Shown in pieces: positions 26,831-36,524 of a stretch of 64,000 bases of DNA. The notes beneath the pieces are model-generated. The model was not told the origin of the DNA. It ran no database searches and was given only the letters and a program-made list of their open reading frames with translations. The stretch's first letter is position 1; each line of letters opens with the position of its first letter. Both the position numbers and the translations under genes were made by a program. Origin of the DNA: Jeongeupia chitinilytica (lineage in GTDB: Bacteria > Pseudomonadota > Gammaproteobacteria > Burkholderiales > Chitinibacteraceae); the NCBI RefSeq assembly GCF_014652315.1, contig NZ_BMYO01000006.1:237798-301797 (forward strand). The letters are read 5' to 3'.

Positions 26831-27891
26831 CGCGCTTCCAGTGCCGCGATCCGTGCGCCGAGCTGGGCGACGGCATCGGCGCGATCGCTGGCGTTGTCAC
26901 GCCGCTCGAGCTGTTCGAGCAGGTTGAAATGCGCCCGCCAGTGGGCAAACTCGCCGTGGGTGTAACCGACGTCGGCGCAGGCACGCGCCAGGGCGGCGTA
27001 GCATTCGGCTTCCAGATACGGCGAACCCAGCTGGATCGCGCCGTCGAGCGCCCGGCGCAGGTAATGGTCGGCGGCGTGCGGTTCGCCCTGCGCCAGACAG
27101 GTTTCGCCCAGCGCCACCAGATTGACGACCTTGCCCCAGTGGTTGTGGGCGCTGCCGTTGAGCGACAGCGAGCGCTCGAACTGCTGGCGCGCTTCGACCA
27201 GCCGGCCCTGCCGCTTGAACAGATAGCCGCGGTAGTAGTAGAGCTCGGGCTCGAATTCGCAGAAGCCCAGCCGCGGCAGCAGCGTTTCGGCTTCGGCCAG
27301 TTCGATGCCGGCCGCCGCATCCTCGCCGCAGCGGTAGTGGTGGGCGGCAATGTTGATGTGCAGGCCGAAACGCACGTCGAGCCGGTCGACCTGCGGCAGG
27401 ACGCGGCGGGCCTTGTCCAGCATGGCCGAAGTCGGCCCCGGGGCCACCAGCATGAAGTACAGCTTGGCCATGCCGAGATAGCCGAACAGCTGCGCCAGTG
27501 CGAGCCCCTGCACCAGGCCGCGCTCCAGCAGCGCCAGCCAGTGCACTTCGGCCTGCTGGTAGCGGCCCAGGCCGTAGCGGACCTCGGCGGCGATATGGGT
27601 GGCCTCGCTCCACAGCGTCATGTCGCCGATCGACTCGGCCAGCTCGGCGGCGGCGACACAGGCGGGATGGGCCTCGTCGCAATCGGGCATGGCGAATGCT
27701 GCCCGGCCGGCCTGCAGCCAGGCACGGGCCTCGCCCTCGCGGTACGAGATGGCCCTGGCGCGTTGCTGGGCCTGGTTGGCCAACGCCAGAGCTTCGGTCG
27801 GTTGCGAGTGGGTCAGGGTGGCGGCGACCGCGAGGGTCTGGTCGATTTCGGCGCGCAGGTTGAACGTGCGCGGGTGTTGCGGTGCCGACAT
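26827..27891 (-). CDS. TPR-repeat protein of unknown function
   Basis: A 354-residue alpha-helical protein made almost wholly of tetratricopeptide-like repeats, for example QPTEALALANQAQQRARAIS, GRYQQAEVHWLALLERG, GRLVEARQQFERSLSLN and GEPHAADHYLRRALDGA. No signal peptide and no catalytic domain. It resembles the TPR sensory part of diguanylate cyclases or transcription regulators, but no output domain follows; a regulator lacking its output or a scaffold is possible. ATG 27891 is used; the 31 residues upstream do not look like TPR. Convergent with cca, divergent from the metalloprotease. Confidence 0.75.
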   Translation of the reverse strand: MSAPQHPRTFNLRAEIDQTLAVAATLTHSQPTEALALANQAQQRARAISYREGEARAWLQAGRAAFAMPDCDEAHPACVAAAELAESIGDMTLWSEATHIAAEVRYGLGRYQQAEVHWLALLERGLVQGLALAQLFGYLGMAKLYFMLVAPGPTSAMLDKARRVLPQVDRLDVRFGLHINIAAHHYRCGEDAAAGIELAEAETLLPRLGFCEFEPELYYYRGYLFKRQGRLVEARQQFERSLSLNGSAHNHWGKVVNLVALGETCLAQGEPHAADHYLRRALDGAIQLGSPYLEAECYAALARACADVGYTHGEFAHWRAHFNLLEQLERRDNASDRADAVAQLGARIAALEAR

Positions 27892-28090
27892 GGGATACGC
27901 GTGCAGATACAGACAGGGCCGATCATAAAGAGCACCCCGGCCCCGGTAAACCGGATCAACCGTTCGTCGGTACGGATGCGCCATTCAGGTCACATCGCCA
28001 CAAGCGGTGCCGCACAGCAAAAAACGGTCGTCATCGGGCATTCCCGACGGGGCCGACCGGAGGACGGGACGGACCGGCGTCGGGATGCGG

Positions 28091-28112
28091 TACAGTATTA
28101 GCAAATGCTGTA
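28091..28112. promoter_or_regulatory. Imperfect 22-bp palindrome (possible operator)
   Basis: TACAGTATTA-GC-AAATGCTGTA: 18 of 22 positions are palindromic, with perfect TACAG/CTGTA ends. It is 136 bases before the protease start in the AT-rich region. The arm order (ACAG...CTGT) is opposite to a LexA box. Binding protein unknown. Confidence 0.35.
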
Positions 28113-28210
28113 TCAGAATGCAGACAGGTCTGTTTGTTGTTCATTGTGGGATTGCTGGCGGATCACTAACATTCAGCGTTCGCTTTTCAGCAGCAGCATA
28201 CGTCAAAAAT

Positions 28211-28232
28211 ACATTCATTCTCGTATGAATGT
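28211..28232. promoter_or_regulatory. Perfect 8-bp inverted repeat before protease start
   Basis: ACATTCAT-TCTCGT-ATGAATGT ends 15 bases before the metalloprotease ATG and just ahead of its GGGAG ribosome-binding site. In DNA it could be an operator; in RNA it would form a hairpin next to the ribosome-binding site and could tune translation. Confidence 0.5.
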
Positions 28233-28247
28233 TTATCGGGAGAAATC

Positions 28248-30353
<2,106 letters not shown>

Positions 30354-30365
30354 CCGGCCTGGCTG

Positions 30366-30394
30366 AAGGGGGGCCCGGCAGGGTCCCCTTTTTC
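30366..30394 (+). terminator. Intrinsic terminator of the metalloprotease gene
   Basis: Stem AAGGGG(G)GCCC-GGCA-GGGTCCCCTT followed by TTTC, 12 bases after the stop. One bulge/mismatch in the stem. Confidence 0.7.
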
Positions 30395-30463
30395 ACGCGG
30401 CAGCATCGTCAGGTGGAGCCACCGGTTGTCGGTCCGCGCTGAGGTCCGCCGCACCCCAACGGA

Positions 30464-30488
30464 AAAAGCCGCGCTATGCGCGGCTTTT
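30464..30488 (-). terminator. Intrinsic terminator of the ferredoxin gene
   Basis: Perfect 11-bp stem AAAAGCCGCGC-TAT-GCGCGGCTTTT, 18 bases past the fdx stop; on the minus strand it ends in a run of five T. Symmetric enough to work in both directions. Confidence 0.85.
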
Positions 30489-30506
30489 CGGCGGTGACGC
30501 GGTGAA

Positions 30507-30758
30507 TCAGGCGTTGGCCGTGATCACGATGTACTTCTGCATCAGCTCTTCCTTGGACTCCTTGTTGTCCGGGTCGAGCGGAATACAGTCGACCGGACAG
30601 ACCTGCTGGCATTGCGGCTCGTCGTAATGGCCGACGCACTCGGTGCACAGGTTCGGATCGATTTCGTAGATTTCTTCGCCCTGCGAAATCGCGCTGTTCG
30701 GGCATTCCGGTTCACAGACGTCGCAATTGATGCATTCGTCGGTAATCATCAACGACAT
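30507..30758 (-). CDS. fdx: 2[4Fe-4S] ferredoxin (YfhL/Fdx type)
   Basis: Small acidic electron carrier of 83 residues. Cluster cysteines are CINCDVCEPECP and CTECVGHYDEPQCQQVCPVDC; the insertion between the second and third Cys of the second motif is typical of the YfhL/Alvin-type ferredoxins. It lies downstream of rsmD on the same strand (94-base gap), where many proteobacteria have coaD then this ferredoxin. Redox partner not known. Confidence 0.95.
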   Translation of the reverse strand: MSLMITDECINCDVCEPECPNSAISQGEEIYEIDPNLCTECVGHYDEPQCQQVCPVDCIPLDPDNKESKEELMQKYIVITANA

Positions 30759-30852
30759 GGTGCAGTTCTTCCGTTTCGAAAATCATTTAGAAAACAACAG
30801 CTTTGCGCAATTGTCCCACTTTGGGCGGCGCAGGACAATGCCGCGTGAATGG

Positions 30853-31410
30853 TCACGCGGGGGTCAGCAGACGATAGTGTACGGTGCCGGCCCGTCCTTC
30901 GCGCAGTACGGTCCAGCCGGCGAGCGCGGCTTCAAGGCCGGACCAGTCGGCCGTTTCGGCGTAGACGCGCGCACCGGGCGCCAGGCGCGGCAGCAGCGCC
31001 GTCAGCGTCGGCAACAGCAGGTCGCTGGCGTAAGGCGGATCGACAAAGGCCACATCGAAGCTGTCGTTGCTGCGCGCCAGCCAGCTCATCGCATCGGCGT
31101 GGACCAGTTCGACCCGGTCGAGCTTGAGCGTGCTGCGGTTGGCCGTTAGTACGGCGTGGACCGGTTTGGATTTCTCCACCATCACCACGCGTGCAGCGTT
31201 GCGGCTGCCGGCTTCGAAACCGAGCGCGCCGCTGCCGGCGAACAGGTCGAGGCAGCGCTTGCCGGTCAGGTCCTGACCGAGCCAGTTGAACAGCGTTTCG
31301 CGTACGCGGTCCGGCGTCGGACGCAGGCCGTCGCCGTCGGGAAAATGCACGATGCGGCGGCGGCATTCGCCGCCGATGATGCGAAGCTGGTTTTTCTGCT
31401 GGGCTGCCAT
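30853..31410 (-). CDS. rsmD: 16S rRNA (guanine966-N2)-methyltransferase RsmD
   Basis: SAM-dependent enzyme that methylates G966 of 16S rRNA. The 185-residue protein has the family start LRIIGGECRRRIVHFP, LRPTPDRVRETLFNWL, the SAM motif CLDLFAGSGALGFEA and the catalytic VDPPY (N/D-PP-Y) motif. It is divergent from ftsY with a 67-base gap, the classical rsmD-ftsY arrangement. Confidence 0.96.
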   Translation of the reverse strand: MAAQQKNQLRIIGGECRRRIVHFPDGDGLRPTPDRVRETLFNWLGQDLTGKRCLDLFAGSGALGFEAGSRNAARVVMVEKSKPVHAVLTANRSTLKLDRVELVHADAMSWLARSNDSFDVAFVDPPYASDLLLPTLTALLPRLAPGARVYAETADWSGLEAALAGWTVLREGRAGTVHYRLLTPA

Positions 31411-31477
31411 GGGGTCGAAGCGTTAAAATCGCGGCAAATCAAGCATTTTCCGCCAATCAGGGCCAATTTCAAAACTC

Positions 31478-32656
31478 ATGTTCAGTTTCTTCCGCAAGAA
31501 AAAGCCTGCCGAGGCGGCGCTCGAACCACAAGGGCAGCCCGTTCCGACGCCGGCCGAAGTGCCGGCAGTCCTCGCCGATGCCGCCGCCCCGGTCGTCGAA
31601 CCGTCGGTACCCGACGAGGCTGTGACGCCGGTAGCGGACGCGCTTGTCGCTGAACCGCTTGCTGCCGAAGTCGCGGCAGCACCGAATTCCGTTGTCGAAC
31701 CTGTTTCGCCTGCCCCGGCTCCCGTCGCGCAGCCGCAGGACAAACCCAGACTGTCGTGGGCCGAGCGGCTCAAGGCCGGGCTGGCCAAGACGCGCGACAA
31801 GCTCGGCAAGAACCTCGCCGGCCTGTTCGGTGGCGGCAAGATCGACGAGGAACTCTACGAGGAACTCGAGACCGTGCTGCTGACCGCCGACATGGGCGTC
31901 AACGCGACGACGCATCTGCTCGACGACGTGCGCGAGCGCGTGTCGCTGAAAGGGCTCAAGGATTCGCTCGAACTCAAGGGCGCGCTCAAGGACAGCCTGA
32001 ACGCGCTGATCGGGCCGCTCGAAGTGCCGCTGAGCGTCGAAGGCCACAAACCGTTCATCCTGATGGTTGCCGGCGTCAACGGTGCCGGCAAGACGACCAG
32101 CATCGGCAAGCTCGCCAAATACTTCCAGTCGCAGGGCAAGAGCGTGCTGCTGGCCGCCGGCGATACCTTCCGCGCCGCGGCGCGCGAACAGCTCGTCGTC
32201 TGGGGCGAGCGCAACGGCGTGCAGGTGATCGCGCAGGACAGCGGCGACGCCGCCGCGGTCGCGTTCGATGCGGTCAACGCCGCCAGGGCGCGGGGCGTCG
32301 ACGTCGTCATCGTCGACACCGCCGGCCGGCTGCCGACCCAGCTGCACTTGATGGAAGAAATCAGGAAGGTGAAACGCGTGGTGCAGAAGGCCGATCCGAC
32401 CGGTCCGCACGAAACCATGCTGGTGCTCGACGCCAACACCGGCCAGAACGCGCTGTCGCAGGTGAAGGCCTTCGACGATGCGCTCGACCTGACCGGGCTG
32501 GTGCTGACCAAGCTTGACGGCACCGCCAAGGGCGGCGTGATCGCGGCGATCGCGCGCGAGCGCAGCATTCCGTTGCGCTTCGTCGGCGTCGGCGAAAGCA
32601 TCGACGACCTGCGCCCCTTCGTGGCGCGCGATTACGTCGACGCGCTGTTCGACTGA
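31478..32656 (+). CDS. ftsY: Signal recognition particle receptor FtsY
   Basis: SRP receptor GTPase that delivers ribosomes to the Sec translocon at the inner membrane. The 392-residue protein has a lysine start (MFSFFRKKKPAE), an acidic Ala/Pro-rich A domain to about residue 85, then the NG domain with GVNGAGKTTSIGKLA (P loop), DTFRAAAREQL, DTAGRLPTQ and TKLDGTAKGG. The gene leads a run with a GNAT gene, ftsE, ftsX and rpoH; ftsY-ftsE-ftsX-rpoH is a conserved proteobacterial group. Confidence 0.97.
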   Translation: MFSFFRKKKPAEAALEPQGQPVPTPAEVPAVLADAAAPVVEPSVPDEAVTPVADALVAEPLAAEVAAAPNSVVEPVSPAPAPVAQPQDKPRLSWAERLKAGLAKTRDKLGKNLAGLFGGGKIDEELYEELETVLLTADMGVNATTHLLDDVRERVSLKGLKDSLELKGALKDSLNALIGPLEVPLSVEGHKPFILMVAGVNGAGKTTSIGKLAKYFQSQGKSVLLAAGDTFRAAAREQLVVWGERNGVQVIAQDSGDAAAVAFDAVNAARARGVDVVIVDTAGRLPTQLHLMEEIRKVKRVVQKADPTGPHETMLVLDANTGQNALSQVKAFDDALDLTGLVLTKLDGTAKGGVIAAIARERSIPLRFVGVGESIDDLRPFVARDYVDALFD

Positions 32657-32659
32657 ACG

Positions 32660-33139
32660 ATGAGCCAGCCGACGCTGCTCACGCCGCGGCTGATCCTGCG
32701 CCCGTTCGGCGACGGTGATGCCGATGCGCTGGCGGGGTTGCCGCTGCCCGGTGGTGCGGCCGCCTGTCTGCGCGAGCTGCGCAGGGGCGAGCTGTTCGGC
32801 GGCGCAAGCGGCATGGCGATCTGTCGCCGCGACGACCGGCTGACCGTCGGCTGTGCCGGCGTGCGGTTCGAGCGCGACGAAGCGCACTTCGGCCTGTGGC
32901 TGCTGCCGGCCGCGCGTGGCCGGGGTTTCGGCGTCGAAGCCGGCAGGGCCTTCGTCGACCGGGTGTTCGATGTGCATTCGCCGCGCGTACTGCTGGCGCA
33001 GACCGCACGCAGCGACACCGCCGCGGCGCAATGGCTGACACGGCTCGGCTTCGATCTCGATGCGACCGGCGCGGACACGCTGGGCTGGCGGCTGCGCCGG
33101 CTCAGCTGGTCGGTGGCCCGGACGTCGCGCAGCCTGTGA
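32660..33139 (+). CDS. GNAT family N-acetyltransferase
   Basis: A 159-residue acetyltransferase inserted between ftsY and ftsE. It begins like RimJ-type proteins (TPRLILRPFGDGDADAL) and has the acetyl-CoA loop LLPAARGRGFGVEAG, then AAAQWLTRLGFDLD, the typical last strand. Starts three bases after ftsY. The substrate (protein N-terminus or small molecule) is not predictable; it is not part of the usual ftsYEX group. Confidence 0.85.
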   Translation: MSQPTLLTPRLILRPFGDGDADALAGLPLPGGAAACLRELRRGELFGGASGMAICRRDDRLTVGCAGVRFERDEAHFGLWLLPAARGRGFGVEAGRAFVDRVFDVHSPRVLLAQTARSDTAAAQWLTRLGFDLDATGADTLGWRLRRLSWSVARTSRSL

Positions 33140-33182
33140 GCCCCCGTCGCCCCCAATCCGAGACATTTTCCAAGGCGGACCG

Positions 33183-33836
33183 ATGATCCAATTCCAGCAA
33201 GTGACCAAACGCTACCCCGGCGGGCTCGACGCACTCAAGGGGCTGAGCATGGACATCCAGCCGGGCGAGCTCGTCTTCCTCGCCGGCCACTCCGGCGCGG
33301 GCAAGTCGACCCTGCTCAAGCTGATCGCCGGCATCGAGAAGCCGACCTCGGGCACCGTGCTCGTCAACGGCCAGAACCTCGCGCGCGCGTCGCGCGGCAG
33401 CCTGCCCTACGTGCGGCGGCACTTCGGGCTGATCTTCCAGGACCACAAGATCCTGTTCGACCGTCCGGTATACGACAACGTCAAGCTGCCGTTGGACATC
33501 ATCGGTTTCGATGGCCGCGAGGTGAAACGCCGGGTGCTGGCGGCACTCGACAAGGTCGGGCTGTCGGGCAAGGAAAAGCTCAATCCGATCGCGCTGTCGG
33601 GTGGCGAGCAGCAGCGCTTGTGCATCGCCCGTGCCGTGGTGCACCGGCCGTCCATCCTGCTGGCCGACGAACCGACCGCGAACCTCGATCGCGATTACGC
33701 GCACGACATCCTCGAGCTGTTCAAGTCCTTCCACCAGGTCGGCGTAACGCTGGTGATCTCGGCGCACGACGAAACGCTGATGGCCGATTACGGCCGGCGC
33801 ATCCTGCGGCTGAAAAACGGCCAGTTCACGGCTTGA
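33183..33836 (+). CDS. ftsE: Cell division ATP-binding protein FtsE
   Basis: ABC ATPase that with FtsX controls periplasmic amidase activity at the septum. The 217-residue sequence has Walker A GHSGAGKSTLL, signature LSGGEQQRLCIARA, Walker B ILLADEPTANLD and H-loop ISAHDE. The ATG at 33183 follows AAGGCGG. It is followed after ten bases by ftsX. Confidence 0.96.
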   Translation: MIQFQQVTKRYPGGLDALKGLSMDIQPGELVFLAGHSGAGKSTLLKLIAGIEKPTSGTVLVNGQNLARASRGSLPYVRRHFGLIFQDHKILFDRPVYDNVKLPLDIIGFDGREVKRRVLAALDKVGLSGKEKLNPIALSGGEQQRLCIARAVVHRPSILLADEPTANLDRDYAHDILELFKSFHQVGVTLVISAHDETLMADYGRRILRLKNGQFTA

Positions 33837-33846
33837 GGGATACACG

Positions 33847-34743
33847 ATGAAACACTGGTTCCGCCTGCACGGCCTCGCCCTTTCCCGCACCCTCGGCGCG
33901 CTGTTGCGCCACCCGGTTGCCACCCTGCTGCATCTGGCGGTGATCGGCCTCGTGGCCAGCCTGCCGCTCGGCCTGTACCTGCTGCTGACGAGCGTCGGCG
34001 GCGTCGCCGCAAAGATGCCGGTCGAGCCGCAGCTGACGGTCTTCCTCAAGCCCGAGGCCGACGTCGGCGCACTGCGCGCGCAGCTCGCCAAGGACGCCCG
34101 GCTGGCGCAGACGCGCTTCGTGCCCAAGGACGACGCGCTGAAGGCCATGGAGTCGGCGATCGGCAGCGGCGACCTGCTCGCAGGACTGGCCGAGAATCCG
34201 CTGCCCGATGCCTTCGTGCTGACCGCGCGGCGCGACGTTCCGGCGGCAGAGCTGACCAGGCTCGAGCAAAACCTGCTGACCGACCCGGGGGTCGATACCG
34301 TCCAGCTCGACTCGGCGTGGGCGGCGCGACTGGAAAAGGCGATTGCGCTCGGTCGCCACGCGCTGCAGGTCGTGGTGCTGCTGCTGGCGGTGGCGCTGGT
34401 ACTGGTCACCGGCAACGCGATCCGCATGCAGATCCTGACCCGGCGCGAGGAAATCGAGGTGGCCAAGCTGATCGGCGCCACCGACAGCTTCATCCGCCGG
34501 CCGTTCCATTACAGCGCGGCAATCCAGGGCGTGCTCGGCGGGCTGGCGGGCTGCGGCATCGCCGCCGGTGCGATCGCATGGCTCAATCCGGCGGTCGGCG
34601 AGCTGGCCGCCGCCTATGGCCAGCCCTTCCTGCTGGCATTGCCGGGGCCGGTCGAACTGGCCGTCGTCTGCGCGACGACGATGCTGCTGTGCCTGCTTGG
34701 CGCCTGGTTTGCCGTCTGGCGCCACCTGCGCCGTTACCGTTGA
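33847..34743 (+). CDS. ftsX: Cell division permease FtsX
   Basis: Inner-membrane partner of FtsE (298 residues). A first helix at about residues 20-45 is followed by a periplasmic domain (about 50-155) and three C-terminal helices; AKLIGATDSFIRRPFHYSA is the conserved cytoplasmic loop between helices. The periplasmic part would bind a murein-hydrolase activator. Ends 174 bases before rpoH. Confidence 0.95.
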   Translation: MKHWFRLHGLALSRTLGALLRHPVATLLHLAVIGLVASLPLGLYLLLTSVGGVAAKMPVEPQLTVFLKPEADVGALRAQLAKDARLAQTRFVPKDDALKAMESAIGSGDLLAGLAENPLPDAFVLTARRDVPAAELTRLEQNLLTDPGVDTVQLDSAWAARLEKAIALGRHALQVVVLLLAVALVLVTGNAIRMQILTRREEIEVAKLIGATDSFIRRPFHYSAAIQGVLGGLAGCGIAAGAIAWLNPAVGELAAAYGQPFLLALPGPVELAVVCATTMLLCLLGAWFAVWRHLRRYR

Positions 34744-34842
34744 TCACGACGACGTCATAGCCGCAGGCAATGGGCCCGATTGGCATAATTGCCGTGCGCA
34801 TCGGCACGTCCCGTGCTTGAATCAACGGAACCCGAAGTGCCT

Positions 34843-34869
34843 TTAGCACTCAAACGATACGAGTGCTAA
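34843..34869. promoter_or_regulatory. CIRCE operator (HrcA site) before rpoH
   Basis: TTAGCACTC-N9-GAGTGCTAA matches the CIRCE consensus at all 18 arm bases with the canonical 9-base spacer, 49 bases before the rpoH ATG. CIRCE is bound by the HrcA repressor at heat-shock operons. TTAGCA (34843-34848) and TAATAT (34866-34871), 17 bp apart, could be a sigma70 promoter inside the operator, so HrcA would block it. Confidence 0.93.
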
Positions 34870-34917
34870 TATCATGGACGTTGTGTATCGCAGCGTCTGC
34901 AAGACAGGAGTGAACGA

Positions 34918-35778
34918 ATGGGGAACAGCATGGCCCTGCCGGTGATCACCGCAGGCGACAGCATTGAAAGTTACATCCATCGTGTCAACGCGATTCCGAT
35001 GTTGAGCGCCGAGGAAGAGGTCGAACTCGCCACGCGCCTGCAGAAGGAAAGCGATCTCGAGGCCGCCGGCCGCTTGGTGATGAGCCACCTGCGCGTCGTC
35101 GTGTCGATCGCGCGAGGCTACGCCGGTTACGGCCTGCCGCAGGCGGACCTGATCCAGGAAGGCAATATCGGCCTGATGAAGGCGGTCAAGCGCTTCGAGC
35201 CGGACCGCGGCGTGCGGCTGTTCTCGTTCGCCGTGCACTGGATCAAGGCCGAAATCCACGAATACATCCTGCGCAACTGGCGTCTGGTCCGCATCGCGAC
35301 GACCAAGGCGCAGCGCAAGCTCTTCTTCAACCTGCGCTCGATGAAGTCGAGCTTCGCGGCGCTGACGCACGCGCAGGCCAAGGAAATCGCCGACGATCTC
35401 GGCGTGAAGCCGGAAGAAGTGCTGGAAATGGAAACCCGGATGACGGGCCAGGACATCGCGCTGATGGCCGATCACGACGACGACGAGGGCGGTTTCGCCC
35501 CGATCGACTGGCTGGCCGACCACGACGCCGAGCCGACCCGGCAGATCGAACGTCGCGCGCACGACCGGCTGCAATCGGAAGGCCTGCGTGAAGCGCTCGA
35601 AACGCTCGACGAGCGCAGCCGCCGCATCGTCGAAACGCGCTGGCTCGCCGACGAGGGTCAGGGCCTGACGCTGCACGAGCTCGCGGCCGAATACAGCGTG
35701 TCGGCCGAGCGGATTCGCCAGATCGAGGTCAAGGCCTTGCAGAAGATGCGTTCGGCGCTGCTGCCGGTCGCCGCGTAA
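34918..35778 (+). CDS. rpoH: RNA polymerase heat-shock sigma factor RpoH (sigma32)
   Basis: Sigma factor directing RNA polymerase to heat-shock promoters. The 286-residue protein has region 2 (SHLRVVVSIARGYAGYGLP, DLIQEGNIGLMKAVKRF, SFAVHWIKAEI), the RpoH box QRKLFFNLR, and a C-terminal region 4 with RIRQIEVKALQKMR. ATG 34918 is seven bases after AGGAG; the in-frame ATG at 34930 lacks a site. A perfect CIRCE lies in the leader, suggesting HrcA control, and a terminator follows. Confidence 0.97.
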   Translation: MGNSMALPVITAGDSIESYIHRVNAIPMLSAEEEVELATRLQKESDLEAAGRLVMSHLRVVVSIARGYAGYGLPQADLIQEGNIGLMKAVKRFEPDRGVRLFSFAVHWIKAEIHEYILRNWRLVRIATTKAQRKLFFNLRSMKSSFAALTHAQAKEIADDLGVKPEEVLEMETRMTGQDIALMADHDDDEGGFAPIDWLADHDAEPTRQIERRAHDRLQSEGLREALETLDERSRRIVETRWLADEGQGLTLHELAAEYSVSAERIRQIEVKALQKMRSALLPVAA

Positions 35779-35795
35779 ACGGCGCGTACCACGTA

Positions 35796-35826
35796 AAAAG
35801 GGCACCTTCGGGTGCCCTTTTGTTTT
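35796..35826 (+). terminator. Intrinsic terminator of rpoH
   Basis: Perfect 11-bp stem AAAAGGGCACC-TTCG-GGTGCCCTTTT with a stable TTCG tetraloop and T-rich tail, 17 bases after the stop. Reads also for the convergent queC. Confidence 0.92.
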
Positions 35827-35840
35827 GCTCCGCGGCCGGA

Positions 35841-36524
35841 TCAGACCGGCCGGTAGCGCGTCGGATCGGTCACGCCGGCTGCAGCAAAGCCTTCGCGGCG
35901 CAGCCGGCAGGCATCGCAGACGCCGCAGGCGCGACCGTCGTCGTCGGCCTGATAGCAGGTGACGGTCAGGCCGTAGTCGACGCCCAGCCGGGTGCCGGTC
36001 TTGATGATGTCGCCCTTGGACAGGTCGATCAGCGGCGTGTGGATCGTCAGCGGCGAGCCTTCGACACCGGTGCGCGTCGCCAGCCGCGCCATCGCCTGAT
36101 ACGCGGCAATGTAGTCGGGACGGCAGTCCGGGTAGCCCGAGTAGTCGACGGCGTTGACGCCGATGAAAATGTCGTCGCTCTTGAGGACTTCGGCCCAGGC
36201 CAGCGCGTAGGACAGCAGGATGGTGTTGCGTGCCGGCACGTAGGTCAGCGGAATCTCGCCTTCCTGCGGTGCTCCCTCGGGCACGGCAATGCTGGCGTCG
36301 GTCAGGGCCGAACCACCGAAAGCGGCCAGATCGATCGTGACGACGCGGTGGGCCGCTGCGCCAAGCGCCTTGGTGACGCGTTCGGCGGCTTTCAGTTCGG
36401 CATTGTGGCGCTGGCCGTAATTGAACGACAGGCAGTAGGGCGCAAAGCCCTGATCCCGGGCGATCGCCAGGCAGGTGGCGGAATCGAGACCGCCCGAGAG
36501 CAGGATGACGGCGGGTTTGCTCAT
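35841..36524 (-). CDS. queC: 7-cyano-7-deazaguanine synthase QueC
   Basis: ATP-dependent enzyme converting 7-carboxy-7-deazaguanine to preQ0, for queuosine in tRNA. The 227-residue sequence has the PP-loop ILLSGGLDSAT at its start and four C-terminal zinc cysteines (CYQ...ACGVCDACRL). ATG 36524 overlaps the stop of the CLC gene (ATGA). queE lies one gene upstream on the same strand, so the pathway genes share a transcript. Confidence 0.96.
   Translation of the reverse strand: MSKPAVILLSGGLDSATCLAIARDQGFAPYCLSFNYGQRHNAELKAAERVTKALGAAAHRVVTIDLAAFGGSALTDASIAVPEGAPQEGEIPLTYVPARNTILLSYALAWAEVLKSDDIFIGVNAVDYSGYPDCRPDYIAAYQAMARLATRTGVEGSPLTIHTPLIDLSKGDIIKTGTRLGVDYGLTVTCYQADDDGRACGVCDACRLRREGFAAAGVTDPTRYRPV

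Larger units (their letters stand above)
27892..28247. other. AT-rich intergenic region before the metalloprotease gene
   Basis: A 356-base stretch without a convincing gene between the divergent TPR and protease genes. The right half (28,090-28,247) is markedly richer in A+T than the surroundings. It holds two palindromes (28091-28112 and 28211-28232) but no clean sigma70 promoter. A 73-codon open frame at 28007-28228 has no recognisable features and is not called. Confidence 0.6.

Noticed and set aside
28091..28112. LexA (SOS) box
   Set aside because: Arms are ACAG ... CTGT, the reverse of the CTGT ... ACAG order of LexA sites.
28007..28228. A 73-codon open frame before the metalloprotease
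   Set aside because: No ribosome-binding site, no recognisable feature, and it covers the palindromes of the intergenic region.
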